Shown here piece by piece: positions 54,366 through 63,723 of a stretch of 64,000 nt of DNA. The translations under genes were made by a program, and so were the position numbers. The stretch comes from Enterobacter ludwigii (lineage in GTDB: Bacteria; Pseudomonadota; Gammaproteobacteria; Enterobacterales; Enterobacteriaceae). Under the pieces are notes generated by a model. That model ran no database searches, was not told the origin of the DNA, and was given only the letters and a program-made list of their open reading frames with translations. Where the stretch lies: NCBI RefSeq assembly GCF_001750725.1, contig NZ_CP017279.1:1302001-1366000 (forward strand). The letters are read 5' to 3'. The first letter of the stretch is position 1; each line of letters begins with the position of its first letter.

Positions 54366-54403
54366 CTGTCGGGCTGGCGCAACGGCCACCCGACACGGCT
54401 ATC
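54366..54403. terminator. hairpin between feaB and the diguanylate cyclase gene
   Basis: AGCCTGTCGGG pairs, with one bulge, with CCCGACACGGCT around a GGC-rich loop. It lies after feaB and overlaps the 3' end of the convergent gene by a few bases. There is no long T-run. Confidence 0.5.
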
Positions 54404-55505
54404 GTGACCAGCGGTCCCGTCCGGCCGCTTTCGCCCGGTACAGCGCCTCATCGGCGCGGGCAATAATCTCCGTCCCCGCCAGACCCTCTGCCATTCCTGC
54501 AATGCCCATGCTTACGGTGACGCGATCGCTGACTTTTGAGGCATCGTGCGCTATCGCTTCCGCGCGCAGGCCGTCCTGAATACGCATGGCAACTTTTTCG
54601 GCTGTGTTTTCCGGGCAATCAAAGAGGATCACCACAAACTCTTCACCGCCGTAGCGAGACACGACATCGTCAGGTGTTCGCACCGACTGCCGGAGCACCT
54701 GCGCCACGCGGGTCAAACATTCGTCACCGGCCTGATGACCATAGGTGTCGTTGTAAAGTTTGAAATAATCTATATCCAGCATAATCAGCGAGAAGGCTTT
54801 TTTCTGCTCAACGGCATTCTCCAGCACCACTTCCATCTTGCGACGGTTGGCGGTCTGGGTTAACGGATCCTGATGCGCCAGCGCTTCCAGCCGCGAAATC
54901 AACAGCTGGTTTTGCTGGTTACGTCGCCAGGCTTCATCAAACCAGCTTATCAGGATGAAACGCCCGCAGAGCAAAATCAGCGTAAAGACGGTCCAGACGG
55001 CGGCAAAGTGAAGGTTGACACCATCATTGAGTACCCAGCTTGCGACCGGTAGCGTGACCCAGAGCGGGATCACGAAGGCGAGTAACCCACGGGGGTAAAA
55101 GTAGAGCGCCGTCAACCCGGCGAGTAACAGAATCGCGCACAGGGGCCAGACGTGGGGCAGCAACAGATCGGTGATAAACCAGAAACAGGATATCGACCAG
55201 ATGACGCTACAGAAAAAGAGCACCACGCTGATGCCGGCAATACGTCGCCAGGCCATGATGATTAACGCAGCTGACAGAATAATAATGCCGAACATCGAGG
55301 CATCGATAAACTTCAGCAGAGGCAGCGACCGGAGGTAGAGGGGGTCGTCGGGCTTAAGCGAGACGTGGCGCAGCAGGATCATCACCGCGAAGCTGATGTT
55401 GACGAATGCCAGCCACGGCAGGTTCATCGCCAGCCCGTGCATGACCATCGCCTGACGCGTCGGCCAGGCAGCCCGCTCTGGCGTCGTTTTTTTTCTTTTT
55501 TCCAT
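54399..55505 (-). CDS. membrane-bound diguanylate cyclase
   Basis: This 368-residue protein has six or seven hydrophobic segments in its first ~195 residues and a C-terminal GGDEF domain. The active-site motif is RYGGEEFVV (GGEEF variant, near residue 288). DIDYFKLYNDTYGHQAGD is the substrate-binding helix, and SRLEALAHQDPLT precedes the domain. It should synthesise cyclic di-GMP at the inner membrane. There is no EAL domain and no clear inhibitory RxxD. The membrane sensor is not a named MASE type that I recognise. It is inserted in the fea/tyn region. Confidence 0.88.
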   Translation of the reverse strand: MEKRKKTTPERAAWPTRQAMVMHGLAMNLPWLAFVNISFAVMILLRHVSLKPDDPLYLRSLPLLKFIDASMFGIIILSAALIIMAWRRIAGISVVLFFCSVIWSISCFWFITDLLLPHVWPLCAILLLAGLTALYFYPRGLLAFVIPLWVTLPVASWVLNDGVNLHFAAVWTVFTLILLCGRFILISWFDEAWRRNQQNQLLISRLEALAHQDPLTQTANRRKMEVVLENAVEQKKAFSLIMLDIDYFKLYNDTYGHQAGDECLTRVAQVLRQSVRTPDDVVSRYGGEEFVVILFDCPENTAEKVAMRIQDGLRAEAIAHDASKVSDRVTVSMGIAGMAEGLAGTEIIARADEALYRAKAAGRDRWSR

Positions 55506-55545
55506 AAATGCTCTTTACCCTTTCCTGGGAGCAAGTGAAGCAGGA

Positions 55546-55566
55546 ACGGGCGGAAGGACCGCCCGT
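55546..55566. terminator. alkyl sulfatase terminator
   Basis: ACGGGCGG-AAGGA-CCGCCCGT is a perfect 8-bp hairpin, 13 bp after the sulfatase gene end (minus strand). It also lies just upstream of the diguanylate cyclase start, so the two genes are separate units. Confidence 0.7.
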
Positions 55567-55579
55567 CTGTTTTGCACCG

Positions 55580-57553
55580 TTACGGTGTCACAATATTAAA
55601 CCAGAAATCGAACTTATCCATATAGCCAAGCATGGCGTCCAGTTTGGCACTGTCACCGCTGATCTTGATATCGCCACTGTCCTGCGCCTGTTTCAGCGTG
55701 ACTTCTTTCAGGATAATTTTATTCAGGGTATCACGGTTCAGGGTAAGCGTAGCGTCAGCGTCTTTCGCTTCGGCATTTGCCGTGTGGTTCAGCACGCCGT
55801 TTTCCAGTTCAAGTTTGTATTTGCCGCCATCGCTGCCCAGATCGATGTTAAACACCGATTTGGCATCGCCGGCTTTTTGGCCATTGATATGAACGGCAAG
55901 GTAGTCGAAGAACATCTCTGGCGTCATCGCCCGCACGGTATCCGGGCTGGCGGTGTTCGGGGTCGGGCCTTTCACCACGCCGTTACGCAGCTCTTGCGCG
56001 CCGGTCAGGTAGAAGTTGCGCCACGGGCCGGATTCCGCCTGATAACCCAGCTGTTCCAGCGCATCTGCTTCGAGATTACGCGCGGCCTGATTGTTCGGGT
56101 CGGCAAACACCACTTTACTCACGACCTGCGCCACCCAGCGATAGTTGCCCTGATCAAAGTCAGTTTTCGCTTTGTTGAGAATGGCCTCCGCGCCGCCCAT
56201 ATACTCAACGAATTTCTTCGCAGCCTCTTCAGGAGGCAGTTCATCCAGCGTGGCGGGATTACCGTCGAACCAGCCCAGATAGAGTACATAGGTGGCTTTA
56301 ACGTCATGGCTGACAGAACCGTAGTAACCGCGGTTAGCCCAGGTATGGGCGAGGGAATCCGGGAGTTTGAAGTTAGCGGCGATTTCATCACGCGTCAGGC
56401 CTTCATTCGCCATGCGTAACGTCTGGTCGTTGATGTAACGGTAGAGGTCGCGCTGGCTCTTCAGCAGTGCGACGACATTATCATTGCCCCAGGTTGGCCA
56501 GTGATGCTGTGCCATGATGATGTCGGCTTTATCGCCCCAGCGCACAATCGCCTGATTAATATATTTTGACCAGGGCAGCGGTTCACGGATTTTTGCGCCG
56601 CGCAGCGAGTAGGTGTTATGCAGCGTATGGGTCACATCCTCTGCGGATTCAATGATTTTTTTCTCTTCGATAAACCAGAGCATCTCTGAAGGTGCTTCAG
56701 AGCCGGGGGCCAGCATAAAATCGTAGGTCAGCCCGTCAATGACCTCTTTTTGTCCGTCTTTTTCAATGATGTTGGTCGGCGCGATAAGGGTGACGGTACC
56801 GGCGGACGTGGTCGTCCCCAGACCCGCACCCACTTGTCCTTTCGCATCAGGCTTCAGCAGGTTGCCATACATATAACTGGCGCGACGACTCATAACGTTG
56901 CCCGCAATGATATTTTCCGCAACCGCCGCCTCCATAAATCCGGAAGGGGCATAAACTTTTACCTTGCCAGCCTTCACGTCTGCTTCATCAACCACACCCC
57001 GCACACCGCCATAGTGGTCAACATGACTGTGGGTATAAATCACCGCCACGACCGGTTTTTGGCCGCGATTTTTGTAATAAAGATCCATGCCGACTTTGGC
57101 GGTTTCTGCCGAGACCAGCGGGTCAACGACGGTAATCCCTTCTTTGCCTTCGATGATGGTCATATTTGACAGATCGAGATTGCGGATCTGATATACCCCT
57201 TCAGTAACTTCAAACAGACCGCTGATATTAATCAGCTGGGATTGACGCCATAAACTGGGGTTTACCGAATCCGGCGATTTATCACCTTCTTTAATAAATG
57301 AATACTGTTGGGGATCCCAGATGACATTGCCTTGTTCGCCTTTGATAACGTCCTGAGGAAGTGGAGCGATAAATCCTTTATGGGCATTGGTAAAATCAGT
57401 GTTATCGGAGAAAGGAAGCTGGTTAAAAAGGGCATTGTTGGCTTGTTGTGTTGCGGCAGACGCGTCCTTTGGTGCTTCCGCCGCATAAGAGGGACTGTTG
57501 GACATGATCATTCCAGCCAGCACGAAACTTCTGACAATCAGATTCAATTTCAT
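55580..57553 (-). CDS. alkyl sulfatase (BDS1/SdsA family)
   Basis: This 657-residue metallo-beta-lactamase-fold sulfatase has a signal peptide (residues 1-24, cleavage after SYA). The binuclear zinc motif THSHVDHYGG lies near residue 176. A helical dimerisation region follows, with a C-terminal SCP2-like domain (about 535-657). Family members hydrolyse linear primary or secondary alkyl sulfates in the periplasm, releasing sulfate. It resembles E. coli YjcS. Its place between feaB and tynA is unusual; the shared regulation is unknown. Confidence 0.88.
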   Translation of the reverse strand: MKLNLIVRSFVLAGMIMSNSPSYAAEAPKDASAATQQANNALFNQLPFSDNTDFTNAHKGFIAPLPQDVIKGEQGNVIWDPQQYSFIKEGDKSPDSVNPSLWRQSQLINISGLFEVTEGVYQIRNLDLSNMTIIEGKEGITVVDPLVSAETAKVGMDLYYKNRGQKPVVAVIYTHSHVDHYGGVRGVVDEADVKAGKVKVYAPSGFMEAAVAENIIAGNVMSRRASYMYGNLLKPDAKGQVGAGLGTTTSAGTVTLIAPTNIIEKDGQKEVIDGLTYDFMLAPGSEAPSEMLWFIEEKKIIESAEDVTHTLHNTYSLRGAKIREPLPWSKYINQAIVRWGDKADIIMAQHHWPTWGNDNVVALLKSQRDLYRYINDQTLRMANEGLTRDEIAANFKLPDSLAHTWANRGYYGSVSHDVKATYVLYLGWFDGNPATLDELPPEEAAKKFVEYMGGAEAILNKAKTDFDQGNYRWVAQVVSKVVFADPNNQAARNLEADALEQLGYQAESGPWRNFYLTGAQELRNGVVKGPTPNTASPDTVRAMTPEMFFDYLAVHINGQKAGDAKSVFNIDLGSDGGKYKLELENGVLNHTANAEAKDADATLTLNRDTLNKIILKEVTLKQAQDSGDIKISGDSAKLDAMLGYMDKFDFWFNIVTP

Positions 57554-57695
57554 TTAAAACCTCTCAGAGAAAGTACTACGTCGTTTGTGAAAACTTCGCG
57601 TCCTGGCTGAAAATGTTTCAAAAGATGCAATCGGAATGAGTGGAGTAAAATAACTATAATCAGGATGAGATATTCAGCAAATAAACGAATAAAAA

Positions 57696-57714
57696 ACCGG
57701 GCATTACGCCCGGT
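57696..57714 (-). terminator. tynA terminator
   Basis: ACCGGGC-GTAAT-GCCCGGT on the minus strand is a perfect 7-bp hairpin followed by TTTTTTATTC, just after the tynA stop. Confidence 0.85.
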
Positions 57715-57720
57715 CTGTTT

Positions 57721-59997
57721 TTATTTCTGCGCGTCTTTTTTCCTGCCGAGTGTCGGCGTTTCGTCGAAGAAGTTCCACGGTTTGAGCAGGGTATGCACCC
57801 ATTCCGTTGGCATGATTGGCCACTCTTCGGCGCGCGCGACGTGGGTTGTGCCGGTGGTCATCCAGACGACGTCATCCTGATCGTTTAGCGACTCGTTATC
57901 TTTGCTGTATTTGCCAAGCCCCGTATCGTGGGTTGAGCGGTTTGGGAATTTGCCCTCCGGGTACATCTCATCCGGATGGTAACGCGTGACCCACAGCTGT
58001 TTATCCATAAAGCTCAGGCGGTGATAGATCCACTCGTCCGGGGCGAACTTCGCGCCGGTCGCCACCGGGTGCGTCCCCCCGGCGTAAGGGATTATCTGAT
58101 ACGAAATTGGGTTCCCCATGCGGTTCTCTTTACTGGTGTTGCTCAGCAGACGAATGGTGCCCGGGTCAAATTTCTGCGCCGCCTGCTGCTCGGTATCAAT
58201 AGCGTACTGATTGATCTGCATGGTGCTGGTTCGCGGGCCGCCGGCGGTGTTCGGTTTCACCTGTGGATCCATTGCCACCAGCGTGTTGTTGATGCCATCC
58301 ACATCCATATCGAGACGGAAGTTATAGATGTGCTGGTGGGTGGTCCCGACGATGTTGTGATCAATTAATGTGCCGTATCGGGTATCGTCTTTGGCAGTAG
58401 GGTCATGCATCGTTTTCGCCTGTACGCCTTTCACCGCCTCAATCCCCGTTGCACCGGCATCAATCCCGATGGTGCCATTTTCGTGGAATACCCAGTCGAA
58501 AATGTAGTCGTAGTTGCCAACGGTGCTCACCCAGCGAACCACCAGCTCGCGCCGCTCGGTACTGACGTTAGGCTGACCCATCTCCTGGTGTTTATATTCC
58601 GGTCCTGCGTAGCGTTCAAAAATGGCGATGGCGCGGGGGATCTCCATCGGCGCACCGGTATAATCGGCAATGGTTTCATTGAGCATCACGGCGTTGGACG
58701 GCACGTCTTTGCCGCGCACCAGCGGAGAGGTCAGGGTGCCCATGCCGTAATCGCCGGAATCCAGATAGGCTTTGAAGTACCAGCCCACGTCAGGGTCACC
58801 GTAAGGGACGATCATCCCGCCCAGGGAGCCCTGATACATAATCTGGCGTTTTTTGCCGTTGTCATTGTAGGTGACGGTAGAAATCATTGGGCCCACGCGG
58901 GAATCCAGACTCAGATGGAAATCCCAGTTCTGCCAGTGAATCATATCGCCGGTGATGGTGTAGTTTTTGCCTTCCGGCTCAATGATGTCGAGCGGCTTTT
59001 TCGGCGTGTTGATGCGGTCACGTCCATCATACGGACGCGGCGTCATCGGCACCGGCACAACGGCACCTTCTTCAATCTTCTGAATCTTCTTCTGCTCAAG
59101 GTCGACCACTGCCACCAGGTTCTCAATCGGGTGCGCCCAGTAGTTGCCGTCGCCCACGTCCAGATAGCTCACCACTTTCAGCAACCGGTCTTCCTGTTTC
59201 AGGCCATCTTTGCCGTCGAAATAGCCGACGGTCAGTGGCGTGGTGATCACTTTCTTCGTATCGGTAATGCCGCGCTTTTTCAGAACCTCGGCAAACTCTG
59301 CACTCTCGTTGATGATCTGCTGAACGGTCGCAAAATCATCCAGCAGCACCATGCCGTGGGCATCTTTAATGGCGTCCCAGCGCAGGATCTTTTTATCCTT
59401 CAGGTCCACCAGACTTTCAATAACGTGTTTCCCGTCCAGCATGGTGATGTTCGCCTGGCGGGGAGAGTCCACCGCCGTGCCGTTGAGCACAAAGTCCCAC
59501 ACTTTGGCTTTCTCGGGTTCGGCCAGGGCTATCTGGGTGAAGCGGGTGTTCGGTTTAAAATCCGCAGAGCCTTTCACAATCTCCACGGCTTGCTTAATTT
59601 CGTCAGCCGTTAGCGCGTTTAACGGGTGAGGGCGTTTTTCAACCTGGAAGGTCTGGTCGAGACCCGACTGGAAAACGTCGTTGATGAAGGTCTCGGAGAT
59701 GAACGCTTTTTTGCCTTTCATGACCACCGGCACCTGCAGCGTGAGGGTTTTGCCGTTCACAATAGCGGTTTTCGCGCCGGGCTTGACCTTCACATATGCC
59801 CCGTCCTTCGCAAGGGTGAACATCTGTGCGTAATCATCCCACTGCACATCGGCGCCAAACGCCTGCAGCGTTTTGTCCATCGGGACCATATGCGCCTCAC
59901 TGCCGTGTGCGAAAACAGGTGATTGCCAGGCGCAACACAGCGCAACGGCCATAGCCAGTGCCGTTCTACGGGCAGAAAAAGAAGAATTGCTTCCCAT
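57721..59997 (-). CDS. tynA: primary-amine (copper) oxidase
   Basis: This 758-residue periplasmic amine oxidase deaminates phenylethylamine and tyramine to aldehydes, ammonia and peroxide. The signal peptide ends near PVFAHG. The TPQ precursor tyrosine is in VGNYDYIFDW (near 497) and copper His ligands are in THQHIYNF. The N-terminal ~85-residue copper-oxidase D1 domain is present, as in E. coli. The ATG at 59997 gives MGSNSSFSARR, matching the E. coli start; the 45 codons upstream are not coding. Tandem FeaR-type sites lie 70-108 bp before it. Confidence 0.95.
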   Translation of the reverse strand: MGSNSSFSARRTALAMAVALCCAWQSPVFAHGSEAHMVPMDKTLQAFGADVQWDDYAQMFTLAKDGAYVKVKPGAKTAIVNGKTLTLQVPVVMKGKKAFISETFINDVFQSGLDQTFQVEKRPHPLNALTADEIKQAVEIVKGSADFKPNTRFTQIALAEPEKAKVWDFVLNGTAVDSPRQANITMLDGKHVIESLVDLKDKKILRWDAIKDAHGMVLLDDFATVQQIINESAEFAEVLKKRGITDTKKVITTPLTVGYFDGKDGLKQEDRLLKVVSYLDVGDGNYWAHPIENLVAVVDLEQKKIQKIEEGAVVPVPMTPRPYDGRDRINTPKKPLDIIEPEGKNYTITGDMIHWQNWDFHLSLDSRVGPMISTVTYNDNGKKRQIMYQGSLGGMIVPYGDPDVGWYFKAYLDSGDYGMGTLTSPLVRGKDVPSNAVMLNETIADYTGAPMEIPRAIAIFERYAGPEYKHQEMGQPNVSTERRELVVRWVSTVGNYDYIFDWVFHENGTIGIDAGATGIEAVKGVQAKTMHDPTAKDDTRYGTLIDHNIVGTTHQHIYNFRLDMDVDGINNTLVAMDPQVKPNTAGGPRTSTMQINQYAIDTEQQAAQKFDPGTIRLLSNTSKENRMGNPISYQIIPYAGGTHPVATGAKFAPDEWIYHRLSFMDKQLWVTRYHPDEMYPEGKFPNRSTHDTGLGKYSKDNESLNDQDDVVWMTTGTTHVARAEEWPIMPTEWVHTLLKPWNFFDETPTLGRKKDAQK

Positions 59998-60067
59998 CGT
60001 AGACCTCATCTTGTTGTGTTTATTGTGTTGTGACAGCCTTATCCTGACAGGCGCCCGAGAAAAGCGT

Positions 60068-60105
60068 TTGCCTGCATCTGCCAGGTTATTTGTTAGTCTT
60101 GCCAG
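60068..60105 (-). promoter_or_regulatory. tandem FeaR-type sites before tynA
   Basis: On the minus strand TAACCTGGCA occurs twice, 21 bp apart. The upstream copy reads TGGCA-N8-AAA (60105-60090) and the second TGGCA-N9-AAA (60084-60068). The pair mirrors the 21-bp spaced sites before feaB, supporting common FeaR activation. Confidence 0.6.
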
Positions 60106-60116
60106 GTTAAAAAAAG

Positions 60117-60142
60117 ACCGGGGCGATATCACACCCCGGTCA
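60117..60142 (-). terminator. paaZ terminator
   Basis: GACCGGGG and CCCCGGTC form a perfect 8-bp stem around ten bases, followed on the minus strand by TTTTTTAACC. Confidence 0.85.
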
Positions 60143-60162
60143 ACGTGCGAGAGAGGAACGTG

Positions 60163-62202
60163 TCAGAAGTCGCCGTGCTGGCGCGCCACCAGCGTCAGGA
60201 TGGAGTAGAGCGCGACCGCCTGCTGGTGCTGGTTAAAGATCTCAACGGCCCATTCGACCACGCCGGTTGGCTTCTCATCGGCGGTCCGTTGTTTCTTGAG
60301 CGTTTTACGTTTACAGGTGAGGCGCACCTGAATGGTATCGCCCGGCTTAACCGGTTCGATAAAGCGCAGGTTTTCCATGCCGTAGTTGGCAATCACCGGC
60401 CCAACGCCGGCATCAACAAACAGACCCGCCGCGGCAGAGATCAGGAAGTAACCGTGTACCACCCGTTCGCCAAAGATGGATTCTGCCGCGCCGATTTTGT
60501 CCATATGGGCGTAGAAGTGATCGCCGCTCAGGCAGGCAAAGTTAACGATATCGGCTTCCGTCAGGGTGCGGCGCGGGGTCAGCAGGCTGTCGCCCGGCTG
60601 CAGTTCTTCAAAGTATTTCCGGAACGGATGAACGCGATCTTCATGAACCGCAGCACCCCGTACCCACTGTTTGCCGATGGCGGCAAGCATGGTCGGGCTG
60701 CCCTGAATGGCGGTGCGCTGCAGATAGTGCTTCACCGCACGCAGTCCTCCCAGCTCTTCACCGCCACCTGCGCGGCCAGGACCGCCGTGCACCAGCTGCG
60801 GCAGCGGAGAGCCGTGTCCGGTGGACTCCCTGGCGGATTCGGCGTTAAGGATCTGAATTCGTCCGTGCGCCCGCGCCGCGCCGGCAATAAACTGGCGGGC
60901 GATAGCCGGGTCGGCGGTGACCAGCGTACCGGCCAGACTCCCGCCACCCGCCCGGGCCAGCTGCATCGCGTGGTCTGAATTGCGGGAGGGCATCAGCGTG
61001 GCGACCGGCCCGAAGGCTTCGGTGCAATGCACGGCGGGGGTTTCATCTGGCTGTGGGCAGAAAAGCAGCGTCGGCGGGAAGAATGCCCCCGCAGCCTGCA
61101 GATCGGCTTTTCCGCCGAGTCTGACCTGGCAACCCGCCGCAATCAACAGATCGACTTTCTCCTGCACGTCCGCGCGTTGCTCGCCGTTCACCAGCGCGCC
61201 CATCTTCACCCCGTCCTCTGCCGGGTCGCCGACGACCACGTTTTGCAGCCGCGCGATCAGCGCCTGGCTGACGGCATCCATCCGATCCTGAGGCACAATT
61301 ATGCGGCGGATGGCGGTACATTTTTGCCCTGCCTTGGCGGTCATTTCGCGTACTACTTCGCGAATAAACAGCGCGAATTCTGGCTGTTCCGGCGTCACAT
61401 CCTCACCCAGAACGCAGCAGTTGAGGGAGTCGGCTTCCATGGTAAAGGGAATGGAGTTAGCCACGATATTCGGGTGAATGCGCAGGCTCTGGCCGGTGCT
61501 GGCGGAGCCGGTAAAGGTCACCACATCCTGGCTGTCGAGATGATTCAGCAGATCGCCCGCGCCGCCGCAGACAAGGCTGATAGCACCGTCCGGCACCAGA
61601 CCGCTCTCCACAATCGCTTTCACCATCGCCTGCGCGACCTGCGCGGTGGCGGTGGCGGGTTTGATAATGGCAGGCATCCCCGCAAGCCAGGTGGGCGCCA
61701 GTTTTTCCAGCATTCCCCAGCACGGGAAATTAAAGGCGTTGATATGGACCGCCACGCCCGATTTTGACGTCAGTACGTGACGCGCAGCAAAGCCGCCTTC
61801 CTTCGACAACGGGATCAGCTCATCTTCCGGCCAGAGTGTGTCATCAGGCAGCTCGCGGCTCCCGAGGCTGGCATAGGTGAACAGCGTCCCGATCCCACCC
61901 TCAATATCCACCCAGCTATCCGCTCGGGTCGCCCCGGTCTGGGCAGACAGGGCATAGAACGTCTCTTTCTCACTAAGCAGATGTTTCGCCACCGCCTTCA
62001 GCATGGCGGCACGGTCGATAAAGGTCATGGCGCGCAGGGCTTCGCCGCCACGCGCGATCGCATAGCGACGTGCATCCGCCATGTCCAGCCCTTCGCTGGT
62101 CACGGACCACAGCGCTTCGCCACTGATGGCGTGATGGATAGTACGTTCGCGGCCCCGGCCAGACTGCCAGGTGCCGGACAAGAAGCTGGCTAACTGCTGC
62201 AT
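60163..62202 (-). CDS. paaZ: bifunctional oxepin-CoA hydrolase/3-oxo-5,6-dehydrosuberyl-CoA semialdehyde dehydrogenase
   Basis: This 679-residue protein joins an N-terminal aldehyde dehydrogenase domain (about 1-515; Cys in [10 protein letters not shown], Glu in FTMEADSL) to a C-terminal MaoC-type enoyl-CoA hydratase domain (about 530-679; [12 protein letters not shown]). It opens the oxepin-CoA ring and oxidises the resulting aldehyde in phenylacetate degradation. It is divergent from paaABC and between tynA and paaA, as in E. coli. Confidence 0.95.
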   Translation of the reverse strand: MQQLASFLSGTWQSGRGRERTIHHAISGEALWSVTSEGLDMADARRYAIARGGEALRAMTFIDRAAMLKAVAKHLLSEKETFYALSAQTGATRADSWVDIEGGIGTLFTYASLGSRELPDDTLWPEDELIPLSKEGGFAARHVLTSKSGVAVHINAFNFPCWGMLEKLAPTWLAGMPAIIKPATATAQVAQAMVKAIVESGLVPDGAISLVCGGAGDLLNHLDSQDVVTFTGSASTGQSLRIHPNIVANSIPFTMEADSLNCCVLGEDVTPEQPEFALFIREVVREMTAKAGQKCTAIRRIIVPQDRMDAVSQALIARLQNVVVGDPAEDGVKMGALVNGEQRADVQEKVDLLIAAGCQVRLGGKADLQAAGAFFPPTLLFCPQPDETPAVHCTEAFGPVATLMPSRNSDHAMQLARAGGGSLAGTLVTADPAIARQFIAGAARAHGRIQILNAESARESTGHGSPLPQLVHGGPGRAGGGEELGGLRAVKHYLQRTAIQGSPTMLAAIGKQWVRGAAVHEDRVHPFRKYFEELQPGDSLLTPRRTLTEADIVNFACLSGDHFYAHMDKIGAAESIFGERVVHGYFLISAAAGLFVDAGVGPVIANYGMENLRFIEPVKPGDTIQVRLTCKRKTLKKQRTADEKPTGVVEWAVEIFNQHQQAVALYSILTLVARQHGDF

Positions 62203-62433
62203 CGCTTATCTCCAAGTGTTACGTAATTTCACTATCAATAGTTTAATCATGAATCATAAAAAGCAAGCTGAGTTTTAATGAATTGTTAACATTGTGATCC
62301 AGCGTAATGAAGTGGAAGGCCGGAAGCCCTGTTGTGCAGGCCTTATGCAAAAAGCCTTGCGAGCACCATCACAAAATGGGGAAACATTTCTTGGGGTTAT
62401 ATTTAACCTTTGTGTAACTTTTAAGAAATGAAG

Positions 62434-62473
62434 TGATTCAGTATTTCACTTTAAGTGGTAAATAATCGAATCA
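62434..62473. promoter_or_regulatory. candidate PaaX operator at the paaA promoter
   Basis: TGATTC (62434-62439) and GAATCA (62468-62473) form an inverted pair separated by 28 bases, close to the TGATTC-N27-GAATCA arrangement reported for E. coli PaaX. A further GAATCA lies at 62251-62256 near the paaZ promoter. The pair spans the TAAATAAT -10-like region before paaA. Confidence 0.55.
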
Positions 62474-62486
62474 TAAAGGTGATGAC

Positions 62487-63416
62487 GTGACGCAAGAACA
62501 ACGCTTTGAGCAGCGCATAGCGCAGGAGACGGCGATTGAGCCTCAGGACTGGATGCCTGATGCCTATCGTAAGACGTTGATCCGCCAGATTGGTCAGCAC
62601 GCGCACTCCGAAATTGTCGGCATGTTGCCGGAAGGAAACTGGATCACCCGCGCGCCGACGCTGCGCCGCAAAGCGATCCTGCTGGCGAAAGTGCAGGACG
62701 AAGCCGGGCACGGTTTGTACCTCTACAGCGCGGCCGAGACGCTGGGCTGCGCGCGGGAAGACATCTACCAGAAGATGCTCGACGGCAAGATGAAATACTC
62801 CTCCATCTTCAACTACCCGACCCTGAGCTGGGCGGATATCGGGGTGATCGGCTGGCTGGTGGACGGTGCGGCGATTGTCAACCAGGTGGCGCTGTGCCGC
62901 ACCTCATATGGCCCCTATGCCCGCGCGATGGTGAAAATCTGTAAAGAAGAGAGTTTCCACCAGCGTCAGGGCTTTGAAGCCTGTATGGCGCTTGCGCAGG
63001 GGAGTGACGCCCAACGCCAGATGCTGCAGGACGCCATTAACCGCTTCTGGTGGCCCGCTCTGATGATGTTCGGCCCAAACGATGACAACTCGCCGAACAG
63101 CGCCCGCAGCCTCGCCTGGAAAATCAAACGCTTCGGCAATGACGAACTTCGCCAGCGCTTTGTCGACAACACGGTTCCGCAGGTAGAAATGCTGGGTATG
63201 ACGGTTCCGGATCCTGACCTGCGTTTTGACGAAGAGAGCGGTCACTACCGCTTTGGCGAGATCGACTGGCACGAGTTTGATGAGGTCATTAACGGGCGCG
63301 GCATCTGTAACCACGAACGTCTGGCTGCCAAACGTAAAGCCTGGGAAGACGGGGCGTGGGTGCGTGAAGCCGCACTGGCGCACGCGGAAAAACAACACGC
63401 CCGCAAAGTGGCTTAA
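62487..63416 (+). CDS. paaA: phenylacetyl-CoA epoxidase catalytic subunit PaaA
   Basis: This 309-residue diiron oxygenase subunit epoxidises phenylacetyl-CoA. Carboxylate/histidine ligand helices are [12 protein letters not shown] and [12 protein letters not shown]. The start is GTG at 62487, with AAGGTGAT upstream; the ATG at 62482 is followed at once by a stop. It is the first gene of the paaABC... operon. Confidence 0.95.
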   Translation: MTQEQRFEQRIAQETAIEPQDWMPDAYRKTLIRQIGQHAHSEIVGMLPEGNWITRAPTLRRKAILLAKVQDEAGHGLYLYSAAETLGCAREDIYQKMLDGKMKYSSIFNYPTLSWADIGVIGWLVDGAAIVNQVALCRTSYGPYARAMVKICKEESFHQRQGFEACMALAQGSDAQRQMLQDAINRFWWPALMMFGPNDDNSPNSARSLAWKIKRFGNDELRQRFVDNTVPQVEMLGMTVPDPDLRFDEESGHYRFGEIDWHEFDEVINGRGICNHERLAAKRKAWEDGAWVREAALAHAEKQHARKVA

Positions 63417-63427
63417 GAGGAAACACG

Positions 63428-63715
63428 ATGAGCAATGTCTACTGGCCGCTGTACGAAGTGTTCGTACGCAGCAAACAAGGGTTGTCCCACCGCCATGTGG
63501 GAAGTCTTCATGCCGCCGACGATCGCATGGCGCTGGAAAATGCGCGTGATGCCTATACCCGTCGCAGTGAAGGCTGCTCTATCTGGGTGGTGAAGGCGAG
63601 CGAGATTGTCGCCTCTCAGCCGGAAGAGAGCGGCGAGTTCTTCGACCCGGCGGAAAGTAAGGTTTACCGCCATCCTACGTTTTACACCATCCCTGATGGC
63701 ATCGAGCACATGTGA
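63428..63715 (+). CDS. paaB: phenylacetyl-CoA epoxidase subunit PaaB
   Basis: This 95-residue small subunit has the conserved YEVFVRSKQGLSHRHVGSLH and ends FYTIPDGIEHM. It bridges PaaAC heterodimers in the complex. AGAGGAAACACG precedes the ATG. It starts 11 bp after paaA. Confidence 0.95.
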   Translation: MSNVYWPLYEVFVRSKQGLSHRHVGSLHAADDRMALENARDAYTRRSEGCSIWVVKASEIVASQPEESGEFFDPAESKVYRHPTFYTIPDGIEHM

Positions 63716-63723
63716 GGTCAGGG

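Noticed and set aside
58405..59613. A 402-codon open frame on the plus strand antisense to tynA
   Set aside because: It lies wholly within the conserved amine oxidase gene; its product is histidine- and valine-rich without recognisable domains, as expected of a shadow frame.
62270..62310. TTGTGATCC segment considered as a CRP site for paa
   Set aside because: Only the left half matches TGTGA; the right half does not fit TCACA at the required spacing.
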